DNA of 28,648 nucleotides from UBA7672 sp964529555 (GTDB lineage Bacteria > Pseudomonadota > Alphaproteobacteria > Caulobacterales > Hyphomonadaceae): NCBI GenBank assembly GCA_964529555.1, contig CAZGWV010000042.1, positions 1-28,648 on the forward strand, given 5' to 3'. Below the pieces are notes generated by a model that did not search any database, was not told the DNA's origin, and saw only the letters and a program-made list of their open reading frames with translations. Every line of letters starts with the position of its first letter. Position 1 is the stretch's first letter. Positions 1 to 7,239 of this stretch are shown in pieces. Made by a program: the position numbers and the translations under genes.

Positions 1-488
1 GCGCGTTTGCGCTCAACCTGAATCTCGCGGCGGCGAAGGAGGCTGCGCGTCAGGTGTCGCTGCGGGGCATCGCCGGCCTGCTGGCGATCGACTTCGTGCG
101 CATGGGGGCGCGGCGCGACCAGCGCGCGGTGGTCGAGCAATTCAGGAATTCGCTGGCCCAGCATCTGGGCCGCGCGAGCGAAGTGCTTGAACTGTCGGGA
201 CTCGGCCTGTGCGAGGCGGCGATTGCGCGGCGCGCGCGTCCGCTGGCGGATGCGCTGGGGCGCGCGCCCGACGAGCGCGAGGCGCTGGATGCGCTACGCG
301 CGATCGAGAGCGTGGGGCAGGCGGCCCGCGCCGCCCGCATCCAGGCGCGGGTCTCCACGGCGGCCAAGACCTGGCTCGACCGCAATGTGATTGACTGGCA
401 GCCGGCTCTGGCCGACCGCATTGGCCGGCGTTGGACCCTTGAGGCTGTCGAAGGCCGCAAGGGGCCGCCCGAAGTGTGGAGCGTCTGA
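1..488 (+). CDS. Ribonuclease E/G family protein, C-terminal part (5' truncated by window)
   Basis: The frame is open from base 3 and encodes about 161 residues. The segment LRGIAGLLAIDFVRM near the start matches the conserved RNase E/G block usually seen as LRDIGGLIVIDFIDM, which lies in the catalytic domain that processes and degrades RNA in the cytoplasm. The rest is the helical C-terminal part. The upstream catalytic and S1 regions lie outside the window. The stop overlaps the next start (TGATG), so this gene and yacG are probably translationally coupled. RNase G next to yacG is a familiar host arrangement in Alphaproteobacteria, which marks this stretch as chromosome rather than mobile DNA. 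The family is fairly certain; RNase E versus RNase G cannot be decided from this fragment. Confidence 0.8.
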   Translation, partial: AFALNLNLAAAKEAARQVSLRGIAGLLAIDFVRMGARRDQRAVVEQFRNSLAQHLGRASEVLELSGLGLCEAAIARRARPLADALGRAPDEREALDALRAIESVGQAARAARIQARVSTAAKTWLDRNVIDWQPALADRIGRRWTLEAVEGRKGPPEVWSV

Positions 489-706
489 TGACCTGTCCGA
501 TCTGCGACAAGCCGGCCGACAAGACGCTCCGGCCGTTTTGCAGCCGGCGCTGCGCCGATATCGACCTGTCGCGCTGGCTCAAGGGCGGTTACGCCATTCC
601 GGGCGCGCCCTCGGGCGAGGAAGACGACGCAATGGCTGTGGATGACACGAACCCCCTTGAAAACAGGGGTTTCAGGAAGTCGGACAAAGGCATGGACAGG
701 GAATAG
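488..706 (+). CDS. yacG: YacG, zinc-binding DNA gyrase inhibitor
   Basis: The 72-residue protein starts with MTCPICDKPAD and continues with FCSRRCADIDLSRWLKGGYAIPG. This gives the C-x2-C plus C-x3-C zinc site and the DLSRWL-GGYxIPG signature of YacG. Family members bind GyrB and inhibit DNA gyrase. The length is normal, and the acidic C-terminal tail (GEEDDAMAVDD) is ordinary for alphaproteobacterial versions. The ATG overlaps the stop of the RNase E/G gene (TGATG). The identification is firm because all four cysteines and the signature are present. Confidence 0.93.
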   Translation: MTCPICDKPADKTLRPFCSRRCADIDLSRWLKGGYAIPGAPSGEEDDAMAVDDTNPLENRGFRKSDKGMDRE

Positions 707-749
707 CGCTTTCCCTATACATCGCGGCCTCATCGCTTTCCGGCGGTAA

Positions 750-825
750 GCCCAGGTAGCTCAGTTGGTAGAGCAGCGGATTGAAAATCCGCGTGTCGCT
801 GGTTCGATTCCGGCCCTGGGCACCA
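750..825 (+). tRNA. tRNA-Phe (GAA anticodon)
   Basis: A full cloverleaf can be drawn: acceptor stem GCCCAGG with CCTGGGC, D arm GCTC/GAGC, anticodon stem GCGGA/TCCGC around loop TTGAAAA (anticodon GAA), T arm GCTGG/CCGGC around TTCGATT, and an encoded CCA at the 3' end. It is 76 nt long. Its 3' end is the attachment site of element A: 19 bp of it (809-827) recur, with one base missing, at 13762-13779. Confidence 0.97.
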
Positions 826-827
826 TC
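809..827 (+). repeat. attL core of element A in the tRNA-Phe 3' end
   Basis: The sequence TCCGGCCCTGGGCACCATC covers the T-arm 3' strand, acceptor stem and CCA of tRNA-Phe. It recurs at 13762-13779 without one G of the GGG run. Insertion here leaves the tRNA complete. Confidence 0.75.
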
Positions 828-853
828 ACCCATTTTCGGTGTTTTTCCCTCGG

Positions 854-997
854 TACTGGAAACGGCTTCAAGGCCCTGTCGCGCTGTCGTTTTTCGCGTG
901 TGTGGCGCTGACGGGCGGTTCGATTCCCGCCGTACTGGATCGGCTGTAACCAGTATCTCAGCCGGTGCGGCGCCCTTCTTGCGAAGGGAGATACTGG
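854..997. repeat. TACTGG repeats, possible integrase arm-type sites
   Basis: The hexamer TACTGG occurs at 854-859, 933-938 and 992-997, and inverted (CCAGTA) at 950-955, all between attL and the integrase start. Two more copies lie at the other end of the element (13674-13679, and inverted 13695-13700). Clustering at both ends suggests arm-type binding sites for the integrase or an excision factor. The motif is short, so this is tentative. Confidence 0.4.
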
Positions 998-998
998 T
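949..998 (+). promoter_or_regulatory. Two-tier hairpin that occludes the integrase ribosome binding site
   Basis: ACCAGTATCTC and GAGATACTGGT form a perfect 11-bp outer stem that ends directly before the integrase ATG. Inside it, CCCTTC-TTGC-GAAGGG forms a second 6-bp stem. The Shine-Dalgarno GAAGGGAG lies in the 3' strands of these stems, so folding would hide it. This suggests translational control of integrase, or a protein-binding dyad; the outer arms also contain two of the TACTGG copies. Confidence 0.6.
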
Positions 999-999
999 A

Positions 1000-2241
1000 A
1001 TGGCTACAAGCGAAGTCCTCACCCACGAAGCCTGCGTGCTCGCGCGGGCGAAACCCAAGCCCTACAGGCTGCGGGACGGCGACTATCTGTACCTGCGGAT
1101 CGAGCCCAGCGGGCGAAAGGTCTGGCGCTGGGACTACACCTTCGGCGGCAGGCGCACGATGATGGCGTTCGGGACGTTCCCCGCCGTCAGCGTGCAGGAC
1201 GCCCGCCGCTTCAGGGATGAGGCAAAGGACCAAATAGCGCAGGGGCAAAAGCCGACCGTCGCCCGCAAGCTGGCGAAGCAGATGGCGGAACTGGCCCAGC
1301 GGCAGACGTTCGGCCTCGTGGCGGAAGAGCTTCTGGCGAAGATGGAACGCGAGGGCAGGGCAGAGACCACGCTGGCGAAGAACCGCTGGTTAATGACCGA
1401 TCTGGCGTCCGACCTGACTCACCGCCCGATCAAGCACCTTACGCCGGTCGAGGTGCTGGACGTTCTGCGGAAGGCGGAATGCCGTGGCCGTCTGGAGTCC
1501 GCCCGCCGCCTGCGTTCGGCCATCGGGCAGGTGCTCCGCTATGGCGTCGCCACGGGCCGCGCCCACGCCGACTTCACGCCATCCCTTCAGGGCGCCATCG
1601 CGGTCCCGAGGGTGAAGCATCGTCCCGCCATCATCCATCCGGACGGCGTCGGGCGTCTCATGCTGGCGATTGAGGGGTACGAAGGCGCCGTGGTCCGCCA
1701 CGCGCTCACGCTCATGGCCTATTGCTTCCCCCGCCCCGGCGAACTGCGGCTAGCCCAGTGGCCGGAGGTGGACCTGCGGCAGGGCGTTTGGACCATTCCA
1801 GCCGAACGGGCGAAGATGCGTCGGGAGCACCGTATTCCGCTTGCTCCGCAAGCCCTGAAGGAATTTCAGGCCTTGTGGAAAATCACCGGCAGGGGCAGGG
1901 ATGAGTCCGACGACAAGCCGCATTACTGCTTCCCCAGCAGCCGGCCCGGTCGCCCCATGTCGGAAGCGACCATGAACGCGGCCCTGCGGACTCTGGGCTA
2001 TGACGGCGATACGCACGTTGCCCATGGCTTTCGCGCGACCGCGTCCAGCCTCATCAACGAGTATTCGGACTTCAGCCCAGACGCCATCGAAAAGGCGCTG
2101 GGGCACGTCGACTCCAACGCCGTGCGACGCGCCTATCATCGTGCGGAGCATTGGGACGAGCGCGTCAGGCTCATGGACTGGTGGGCCGACTTCGCAGACA
2201 CCCAGCGGAACAACGCTTGGAAGGCGCGCATTCTCGCATAG
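1000..2241 (+). CDS. P4-type tyrosine recombinase (integrase) of element A
   Basis: The protein has 413 residues. Residues 20-85 form the DUF4102-type arm-binding domain (LRDGDYLYLRIEPSGRKVW...FGTFPAVSVQDARR), followed by a core-binding domain at about 105-200 and a catalytic domain. The catalytic residues are visible: Arg245 in RPGELR, His342 and Arg345 in HGFR, His369 in LGHV and Tyr379 in RAYHRAEH. It should catalyse site-specific insertion and excision at the tRNA-Phe 3' end. The ATG at 1000 was chosen because it follows GAAGGGAG at suitable spacing and starts a full-length family member; the open frame upstream runs back into the tRNA and is not credible as coding. A terminator-like hairpin follows the gene. 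Confidence 0.93.
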   Translation: MATSEVLTHEACVLARAKPKPYRLRDGDYLYLRIEPSGRKVWRWDYTFGGRRTMMAFGTFPAVSVQDARRFRDEAKDQIAQGQKPTVARKLAKQMAELAQRQTFGLVAEELLAKMEREGRAETTLAKNRWLMTDLASDLTHRPIKHLTPVEVLDVLRKAECRGRLESARRLRSAIGQVLRYGVATGRAHADFTPSLQGAIAVPRVKHRPAIIHPDGVGRLMLAIEGYEGAVVRHALTLMAYCFPRPGELRLAQWPEVDLRQGVWTIPAERAKMRREHRIPLAPQALKEFQALWKITGRGRDESDDKPHYCFPSSRPGRPMSEATMNAALRTLGYDGDTHVAHGFRATASSLINEYSDFSPDAIEKALGHVDSNAVRRAYHRAEHWDERVRLMDWWADFADTQRNNAWKARILA

Positions 2242-2255
2242 CAGCAACTCAACTC

Positions 2256-2306
2256 CCCCGCTGGTTGCGCGTGGCGTTTTCAACGCCCGGTTATCAGCGG
2301 GGTTTC
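2256..2306 (+). terminator. Terminator-like nested hairpin after integrase
   Basis: CCCCGCTG (2256-2263) pairs with CAGCGGGG (2295-2302). Inside, GGCGTT-TTC-AACGCC (2273-2287) forms a second stem, and TTTCGTCT follows. It lies 14 bp after the integrase stop, so it probably separates integrase from the capsid operon. Confidence 0.55.
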
Positions 2307-2333
2307 GTCTATCTCGCTAACCTCAGTGGTTCG

Positions 2334-2413
2334 CCCCATCCGCGAAATACGGAAGTGGGGTGTCGAGTTCCCCGAAAAATGTGCACATAAGAAGAGCCTC
2401 ACTGTTTGAGGCT
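2334..2413 (+). promoter_or_regulatory. Leader of the capsid operon: hairpin, palindrome and RBS-covering stem
   Basis: Three symmetric structures precede the start at 2418. First, CCCCATCCG...CGGAAGTGGGG (2334-2360) folds with two short stems. Second, ATGTGCACAT (2379-2388) is a perfect 10-bp palindrome of operator type. Third, AGCCTCA-CTGTT-TGAGGCT (2395-2413) is a 7-bp hairpin whose 3' strand contains the GAGG ribosome binding site. No convincing -35/-10 pair can be assigned by eye. Confidence 0.45.
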
Positions 2414-2417
2414 GACC

Positions 2418-2966
2418 ATGGACACGGGCGAAAAACTGAAGAACGGGCAGGTCGCTGCATTCGCGACCCGCCCCGGCAGGACGCAGGCTCAAGCCGGTTC
2501 GACTCTCAACTACTGGCGCTCGCTGGGCATCGTTCCGCACGATGGCGAAGTCCCTGCGCCCGGCGGGAAGGCGTTCGTCTATCCCCAGTGGACCGGCGCC
2601 ATCTTCGCGGTTCTCTGCGACCTGCACGACGCAGGAGTCGTCACCGCCAAAGACCAGTTGCGAGCAATGTGGCGCTTCCTTGCGGAGCCCCATGCCGAGG
2701 GCGTGCATCCGCACATCACGCATATTCTGGACGCCATCGCGGCGCGTGAATGCGTCTTCCTGATTATGACCATGTGGCGTGATGACGTGAGCGGCGAGTT
2801 TCAGCCGACGTGCTCCACCCGCTTTCAGGATGAATATGACCGGCCCATTGCGCCGCCGACCCCAGCGCATGAGCCCGTCGCGGAATACGTCATCAACCTG
2901 CACGTCCTGCTGAAGCGGTTTGCGACCGCCGAGTCGAACGTGCGGCCGATCCGGGCGGAGGGCTGA
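2418..2966 (+). CDS. MerR-like putative DNA-binding protein, first gene of the capsid operon
   Basis: The protein has 182 residues. The N-terminal 75 residues (AGSTLNYWRSLGIVPHDGEVPAPGGKAFVYPQWTG-type pattern) resemble the winged-helix fold of MerR regulators, in which a helix-turn-helix is followed by a Pro-rich wing and an aromatic-rich helix. The remainder is not recognised. Element B has an unrelated-looking protein in the same place with a similar pattern, so this may be a regulator or a virion factor fixed at the head of the morphogenesis operon. The ATG at 2418 was preferred over an in-frame TTG at 2406 because GAGG precedes it by 6 nt. It is 2 nt from the portal start. Function is inferred. 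Confidence 0.7.
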   Translation: MDTGEKLKNGQVAAFATRPGRTQAQAGSTLNYWRSLGIVPHDGEVPAPGGKAFVYPQWTGAIFAVLCDLHDAGVVTAKDQLRAMWRFLAEPHAEGVHPHITHILDAIAARECVFLIMTMWRDDVSGEFQPTCSTRFQDEYDRPIAPPTPAHEPVAEYVINLHVLLKRFATAESNVRPIRAEG

Positions 2967-2968
2967 CC

Positions 2969-4366
2969 TTGGCCCGCGCATCCGCCCTTCGCAATTTCCG
3001 CCGCGCGCTCGCGCGTATCATCTCTCCGGAGAAGACGCGCGGCTATGACGCCGGCCGCTTTGATCGGTTCCCGCGTGAAGCCCGCATGGGCCGCACGTCG
3101 CTGGAGACGATTCAGGCCGCGCCGCAGATTCGCAGCAAGGCTCGTTATTTCGCCGCGAACGATGCCCACGCTTCGGCAGGCGTCAACGCGCTCACAACCT
3201 ACCTCTGGGGTACGGGCGCCGTTCCCGCGCATCCGAATGCGGACCTGGCCGCTGCCTTTCTGGAGTGGTGGGACAACTGCGACGCGGATGGCCGGACGAA
3301 CTTCGGCGGGCTCATCGCGCAAGCCATCCGCGCAATGATCGTGGACGGCGAATGCTTCATCATCTTTCGGCAGCGCGCCGCCGGGCTGAAGCTCCAGCTT
3401 ATGCCTGCCGAACAAGTTGACGAGTCCCTGACTCGCGAGCTTGGCGGCGGCGCACACATCACAGCGGGGATCGAACACAACGCGCAAGGTGAGCGGGTCG
3501 CCTACTGGATTCGCCCGTTCCTCCCCACGCAGCAATTCGAAACGTGGGCGCCGCCCGTGCGTGTAGATGCGGCGGACGTGCTGCACCTGATGCGCCCGGA
3601 TGGCGTCGGGCAGATTCGCGGCGTGTCATGGCTCGCGCCGATCATGCTGAAGCTCGCAGACCTTGGACTCCTGTCCGATGCGCTGCTGAAAGGCTTCCAG
3701 GTCGCGGCGATGCACGCGGGCTTCCTGACGGATGCCAACGGCGCCGCTGCGCTTCCGTTCGAAGGGGAGAAGAACGGCGACGCGCTGGACGTGTCGCTGG
3801 AGCCGGGAGTCGTGCGGCGCCTGCCCGCCGGGACGGACATCAAGTTCAACAATCCGCAGGCCGCTCAACAGTCCGTCGAGTTCATGACGGCCATGACCGA
3901 AGAGATTGCGGCCGGGTTGGGCGTGCCCGCCTTCATGGTCTCGGGGAACGTCAGCCGCGCCAACTACTCCAGCCTTCGCGCTGCACTCATCACGTTCAAG
4001 GCCTCGCTGGAGGCAATTCAGTTCAACGTCATCGTTCCGCAGTTGCTCGCGCCGATCTGGCGCCGCTGGACGCTGACTCAGCAGCTTCGCGGCCTCGACC
4101 CTCACCGCGAAGAGGATGGCGGGGAAGTGGTCGCGGATTGGCGCTTCCCCGCCATGCCTGAAGCTGACCCGTTGAAGGCCCTGCAAGCCGTCAAGCTGGC
4201 GCTGGACATGAAAACCATGAGCCGCGCGGAAGCCGTCGCAGCGCGGGGCGAAAGCATTGAGCGCGTGGATGCGGACATTGCCGCCGATCCGCACGCGCAA
4301 TCGCAGACGCCGGAGCCCGGCGAAGAACCCGATACCGAAGACGAGGAAGACTCCAATGCCGAATAG
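2969..4366 (+). CDS. Phage portal protein (lambda gpB family)
   Basis: The protein has 465 residues. The segments RSKARYFAANDAHASAGVNALTTYLWGTG near the N-terminus, DADGRTNFGGLIAQAIRAMIVDGECF, RGVSWLAPIMLKLADL and NVSRANYSSLRAALITFK are typical of lambda-type portals. Portals form the dodecameric channel at one capsid vertex through which terminase pumps DNA. The start is a TTG preceded by GGAGGG; no ATG upstream keeps the conserved N-terminus. The C-terminal tail is acidic (EEPDTEDEEDSNAE). The stop overlaps the next start by 11 bp, exactly as in element B, which points to conserved translational coupling. Confidence 0.92.
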   Translation: MARASALRNFRRALARIISPEKTRGYDAGRFDRFPREARMGRTSLETIQAAPQIRSKARYFAANDAHASAGVNALTTYLWGTGAVPAHPNADLAAAFLEWWDNCDADGRTNFGGLIAQAIRAMIVDGECFIIFRQRAAGLKLQLMPAEQVDESLTRELGGGAHITAGIEHNAQGERVAYWIRPFLPTQQFETWAPPVRVDAADVLHLMRPDGVGQIRGVSWLAPIMLKLADLGLLSDALLKGFQVAAMHAGFLTDANGAAALPFEGEKNGDALDVSLEPGVVRRLPAGTDIKFNNPQAAQQSVEFMTAMTEEIAAGLGVPAFMVSGNVSRANYSSLRAALITFKASLEAIQFNVIVPQLLAPIWRRWTLTQQLRGLDPHREEDGGEVVADWRFPAMPEADPLKALQAVKLALDMKTMSRAEAVAARGESIERVDADIAADPHAQSQTPEPGEEPDTEDEEDSNAE

Positions 4367-6182
4367 CGTGCAACTCGAAACCCGCGCGGCCTCGCTCGCG
4401 CCGACCACGTTCAACGCCGATGAGAACACCGTGGAAGCCGTCATCTCGACCGGCGCTGACGTGGCGCGTGGCAGCTATGTTGAGCGCCTGCCGGTGGACA
4501 ATGCCGACCTCCGCAATATCGCCGGAGCGCCCGTCCTGGACGCGCATAATCAGGGCAGCACGCGCGCCGTGCTTGGCGTGATCCAGAAGGCATGGCGCAA
4601 GGACGGAGAAATCCGCGCGCTCATCAAACTCTCTTCCCGCGATGATGTCGCCGGGCTCGTGCGCGACATCTCAGACGGCATCGTCCGCAACCTTTCCATC
4701 GGCTACCGCGTCTCGCGCTGGGCCGACTCCACCGACTCCAAAGGCCAGCGCGTTCGAACGGCGCTGGCGTGGTCCATCCATGAGGCTTCGTTCGTTCCCA
4801 TCGGCGCTGATCCCCACGCCAAAGTCAGGAGCATTCCCATGCCCAAGAAAACCGGCGCCAATCCGGCGCCCGAAGCGGACGTGATCGACACGCCCGCGAA
4901 CGAGTCGACCGTCGCGCAAACGCGCGCGGAGATTCGCGAGATCATCAAACGCGCTGGCGGTACGCCGGAAGATGCGGATGAATTGATCGACGCTGACGCC
5001 ACGGTCGAGCAGGCTCGCGCCGCTGCCTATGACCTGATGACGGAGCGCAGCAACCGCGCTCCGGCGCCTGTCATTCGCACGCGCAACCTTGGCCCGTCGC
5101 CGGAGCAGACCCGCGCCGCTCGTGAAGAGGGTCTGGCCGTCCGCATCGGCGGCGGCACGCCTTCGGAGCACGCCCGGCAGTTTGTCGGCTTCTCTGTGAT
5201 CGACCACGCGCGCGACATGCTGGAAGCGGCAGGCGTCTCGACGCGCGGCCTCAACAACGAAGCCATCCTGACGCGCGCCCAGCACACCGTCAGCGACTTC
5301 CCCGAACTGCTGACGGGAACCGGCGCCCGCATCCTGAAGCCTGCCTATGAGGCGGCCTCTTCGCCGCTCGTGGCGATGGCCCGCAAGGCGACGGCCAACG
5401 ACTTCCGGACGCAGTCGATGCTGCAACTGGGGGAGATGGGCCTTCTCAAGAAGGTGTCGGAGTCGGGTGAGATCACCGCCACGACGCGCGGCGAAGCGAA
5501 GGAGTCGTGGAGCCTCGAAACCTTCGGGCGCATCTTCTCGCTCTCCCGCAAGGCGCTCATCAACGACGACCTTGGCGCCTTCGCAGACTTCGCGACGGCG
5601 GCGGGGCAGGCTGCGGCCAACACCATTGCCGACCTGCTGGTCACGGCGCTGACGCAATCGTCCAGCGCCGGCCCGGTCATGGGTGATGGCACGCGGCTCT
5701 TCCACTCGACGCACGGCAACATCAGCGGCGAAGGCCTCGCCATCGACGAAGGTAGCGTGAGCATGGCGCGCGTCGCCATGATGACGCAGACCGGAGTCGA
5801 CGGGCAGACGCTCATCAACGTGCGCCCGGATACGCTCGTGGTCCCGCCTTCGCTGCTGACGCAGGCAGAGAAGTTCGTCGCGACCATCCAGCCTATCGAT
5901 ACGGAGTCGGTGAACCCGTTCCAAGGCAAGCTGGCCGTGGTCTGCGAACCTCGCCTCGAAGCGGTCAGCGAATGGGATTGGTACCTGGCCGACTCCCGTC
6001 TTGCCGCGCTCGTGCTTGGCGGCCTCGCTGGCAACGAAGGGCCGCAGATTGCGTCCCGAGACGGCTTCGACGTGCTGGGCCGCGAGTTCAGGGTGACGCT
6101 GGATGTCGGCGTCGGCCCGAACGACTGGCGCGGTTGGTACCTCATGGGCGGCCACACCGACTCCAACTCGGCTGGGGGCTAA
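4356..6182 (+). CDS. Prohead protease / major capsid protein fusion (Mu gpT-like capsid domain)
   Basis: The protein has 608 residues in two parts. Residues 1 to about 160 resemble a prohead serine protease, with candidate catalytic His in LDAHNQGS and Ser in RNLSIGY, a placement typical of HK97-type (S78/U35) proteases. After a linker beginning MPKKTGANP (codon at 4839) and a helical, probably scaffold-like segment, residues from about 320 match Mu gpT-like major capsid proteins: ATANDFRTQSMLQLGEMG, LFHSTHGNISG and GPQIASRDGFDVLG. The fusion would supply protease, scaffold and shell subunits from one gene. The ATG at 4356 overlaps the portal stop by 11 bp. An internal ribosome binding site could also give capsid protein alone. 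Confidence 0.9.
   Translation: MPNSVQLETRAASLAPTTFNADENTVEAVISTGADVARGSYVERLPVDNADLRNIAGAPVLDAHNQGSTRAVLGVIQKAWRKDGEIRALIKLSSRDDVAGLVRDISDGIVRNLSIGYRVSRWADSTDSKGQRVRTALAWSIHEASFVPIGADPHAKVRSIPMPKKTGANPAPEADVIDTPANESTVAQTRAEIREIIKRAGGTPEDADELIDADATVEQARAAAYDLMTERSNRAPAPVIRTRNLGPSPEQTRAAREEGLAVRIGGGTPSEHARQFVGFSVIDHARDMLEAAGVSTRGLNNEAILTRAQHTVSDFPELLTGTGARILKPAYEAASSPLVAMARKATANDFRTQSMLQLGEMGLLKKVSESGEITATTRGEAKESWSLETFGRIFSLSRKALINDDLGAFADFATAAGQAAANTIADLLVTALTQSSSAGPVMGDGTRLFHSTHGNISGEGLAIDEGSVSMARVAMMTQTGVDGQTLINVRPDTLVVPPSLLTQAEKFVATIQPIDTESVNPFQGKLAVVCEPRLEAVSEWDWYLADSRLAALVLGGLAGNEGPQIASRDGFDVLGREFRVTLDVGVGPNDWRGWYLMGGHTDSNSAGG
4827..4841 (+). promoter_or_regulatory. Internal ribosome binding site and in-frame ATG at the protease/capsid junction
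   Basis: AGGAG (4827-4831) lies 7 nt before an in-frame ATG (4839). Initiation here would give a 447-residue product lacking the protease. The same AGGAGCAT-N4-ATGCC arrangement is kept in element B (24557 to 24543 on -), at the same domain boundary. Confidence 0.55.
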
Positions 6183-6185
6183 CCC

Positions 6186-6410
6186 ATGAGCGCGCTGACT
6201 CTCTCTCAGCTTCAGGCTTCCCGTGATGCGCTCGTTCGCGCCCTCGCTTCTGGCGAGCGGCGTGTGCGGGATCAGAACGGGGAGGAGATCGAGTATCGAA
6301 CGGTCTTCGAGATGCAGCGCGCCCTTGGCGTGATCGAGGGGCGGATTGCAGCGATGCAGTCCGCTCCCCCGAACACCATCAAATTCAACACTTCCAAATT
6401 TGGAGACTGA
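6186..6410 (+). CDS. gpW-like head-tail joining protein
   Basis: The protein has 74 residues: MSALTLSQLQASRDALVRALASGERRVRDQNGEEIEYRT..., then a helix (MQRALGVIEGRIAAMQ) and a short tail. This helix, beta-hairpin, helix layout and length match lambda gpW, which binds under the portal after packaging and prepares the head for tail attachment. It begins 3 nt after the capsid stop, with a G-rich ribosome binding site. Keeping a head-completion connector while lacking every tail gene fits a satellite whose capsids must dock to a helper's tails. Confidence 0.85.
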   Translation: MSALTLSQLQASRDALVRALASGERRVRDQNGEEIEYRTVFEMQRALGVIEGRIAAMQSAPPNTIKFNTSKFGD

Positions 6411-6411
6411 A

Positions 6412-6774
6412 ATGAAGAACTTCGTTCAAATGGGCAACAACCTCACGCTTGCTGCCCCGTATGCCGTTGATGCAGGCGAAGGCGTACTCATCGGCCAAAT
6501 CTTCGGCGTAGCCGCTGGCGACGCTGAGAACGGCGCAGAGGTGGACATCTCGTGCGTCGGCGTGTTCGAGCTTGCGAAGACGACGGCCGCCGTCTTCACC
6601 GTCGGCGCCCCGGTCTATTTCGACACGGCAACCAAGACCTGCCGTTCGGGTGGCGATGACGACTCCAACTCCGCTGGCGACAACGAAGCCCTCATCGGCG
6701 TCGCGGTTGCTGCGGCCGGCGCCGGCGCGTCCACCGTGCGGGTGAAACTCGGCACTCCGGTCACGCTGGTCTAA
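6412..6774 (+). CDS. DUF2190-like capsid decoration / stabilising protein
   Basis: The protein has 120 residues: MKNFVQMGNNLTLAAPYAVDAGEGVLIGQIFGVAAGDAENG... with VGVFELAKTTAAVFTVGAPVYFDTATKTC and the ending VRVKLGTPVTLV. This is the pattern of the DUF2190 family, found next to phage capsid genes and thought to bind the outside of the shell. The ATG at 6412 is 1 nt after the gpW-like stop region, with GGAG upstream. Compared with the element B copy (108 residues), this one has a Gly/Asp/Ser-rich insert (GGDDDSNSAGDNE). The insert echoes DSNSAGG at the C-terminus of the capsid fusion in the same element. Confidence 0.82.
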   Translation: MKNFVQMGNNLTLAAPYAVDAGEGVLIGQIFGVAAGDAENGAEVDISCVGVFELAKTTAAVFTVGAPVYFDTATKTCRSGGDDDSNSAGDNEALIGVAVAAAGAGASTVRVKLGTPVTLV

Positions 6775-6779
6775 TCGCC

Positions 6780-7127
6780 ATGACGTTCCGGCGTGGCGAA
6801 TACGTCGAGGTATCGGGCAGGGCCGGGCGCGTTCGCGGATTCGAATCCGTGGAGGTGTTCGGCTCCCGCCTCGACATGCTGACAATCGTGCTCACGGCGA
6901 CGCGCAACGCGATTGTGCGGGTGCCCGTGGATCAGGTCGCCAGCCGTGTGCGGCGTATCAGCAAGAGCGAGGCGGCCAGCCTCAACGGCAACATTCCCGA
7001 GGCCTTGTCGCTCATGGTGAAGCACGCGCGGGAACTGCGGGCTGCGAAGGCCGCCCGGTTTCTGGACGTGCGCTCGCTGGGCGGGAAGGCGAAAGCCGCC
7101 AAGCACAAGCGGGAGGCCGCCGCCTGA
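6780..7127 (+). CDS. Hypothetical protein, end of the element A capsid operon
   Basis: The protein has 115 residues and is not assigned to a family. The N-terminus (RRGEYVEVSGRAGRVRGFESVEVFGSRLDMLTIVLT) reads as a small beta-rich domain with a KOW-like Gly-x-Val spacing. The C-terminus is Ala/Lys/Arg-rich and helical (ARELRAAKAARFL...KAKAAKHKREAAA), which suggests nucleic-acid contact. It starts 5 nt after the decoration protein and ends just before a strong hairpin, so it is the last gene of the head operon. Element B has no equivalent. Head completion or packaging are possible roles, but nothing in the sequence decides this. Confidence 0.65.
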   Translation: MTFRRGEYVEVSGRAGRVRGFESVEVFGSRLDMLTIVLTATRNAIVRVPVDQVASRVRRISKSEAASLNGNIPEALSLMVKHARELRAAKAARFLDVRSLGGKAKAAKHKREAAA

Positions 7128-7135
7128 AAAGGAAA

Positions 7136-7162
7136 GCCCCGCACGGGAAGACCCGGCGGGGC
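7136..7162 (+). terminator. Hairpin ending the element A capsid operon
   Basis: GCCCCGC (7136-7142) pairs with GCGGGGC (7156-7162). Inside, CGGG (7144-7147) pairs with CCCG (7152-7155) around AAGA, leaving one bulged A. There is no U-tract, so it may be Rho-dependent or a processing site. Element B has a terminator at the equivalent place. Confidence 0.55.
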
Positions 7163-7239
7163 GAAGGCAGTCTCTCAAACCCGATAACCCCGCGAAGGTT
7201 CATCGAACAACCGTTCCCCCATGCAAAGGAACAACGATC

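Noticed and set aside
781..999. Upstream extension of the element A integrase frame into tRNA-Phe
   Set aside because: It would translate tRNA sequence, and the ATG at 1000 has a proper ribosome binding site and matches family length.
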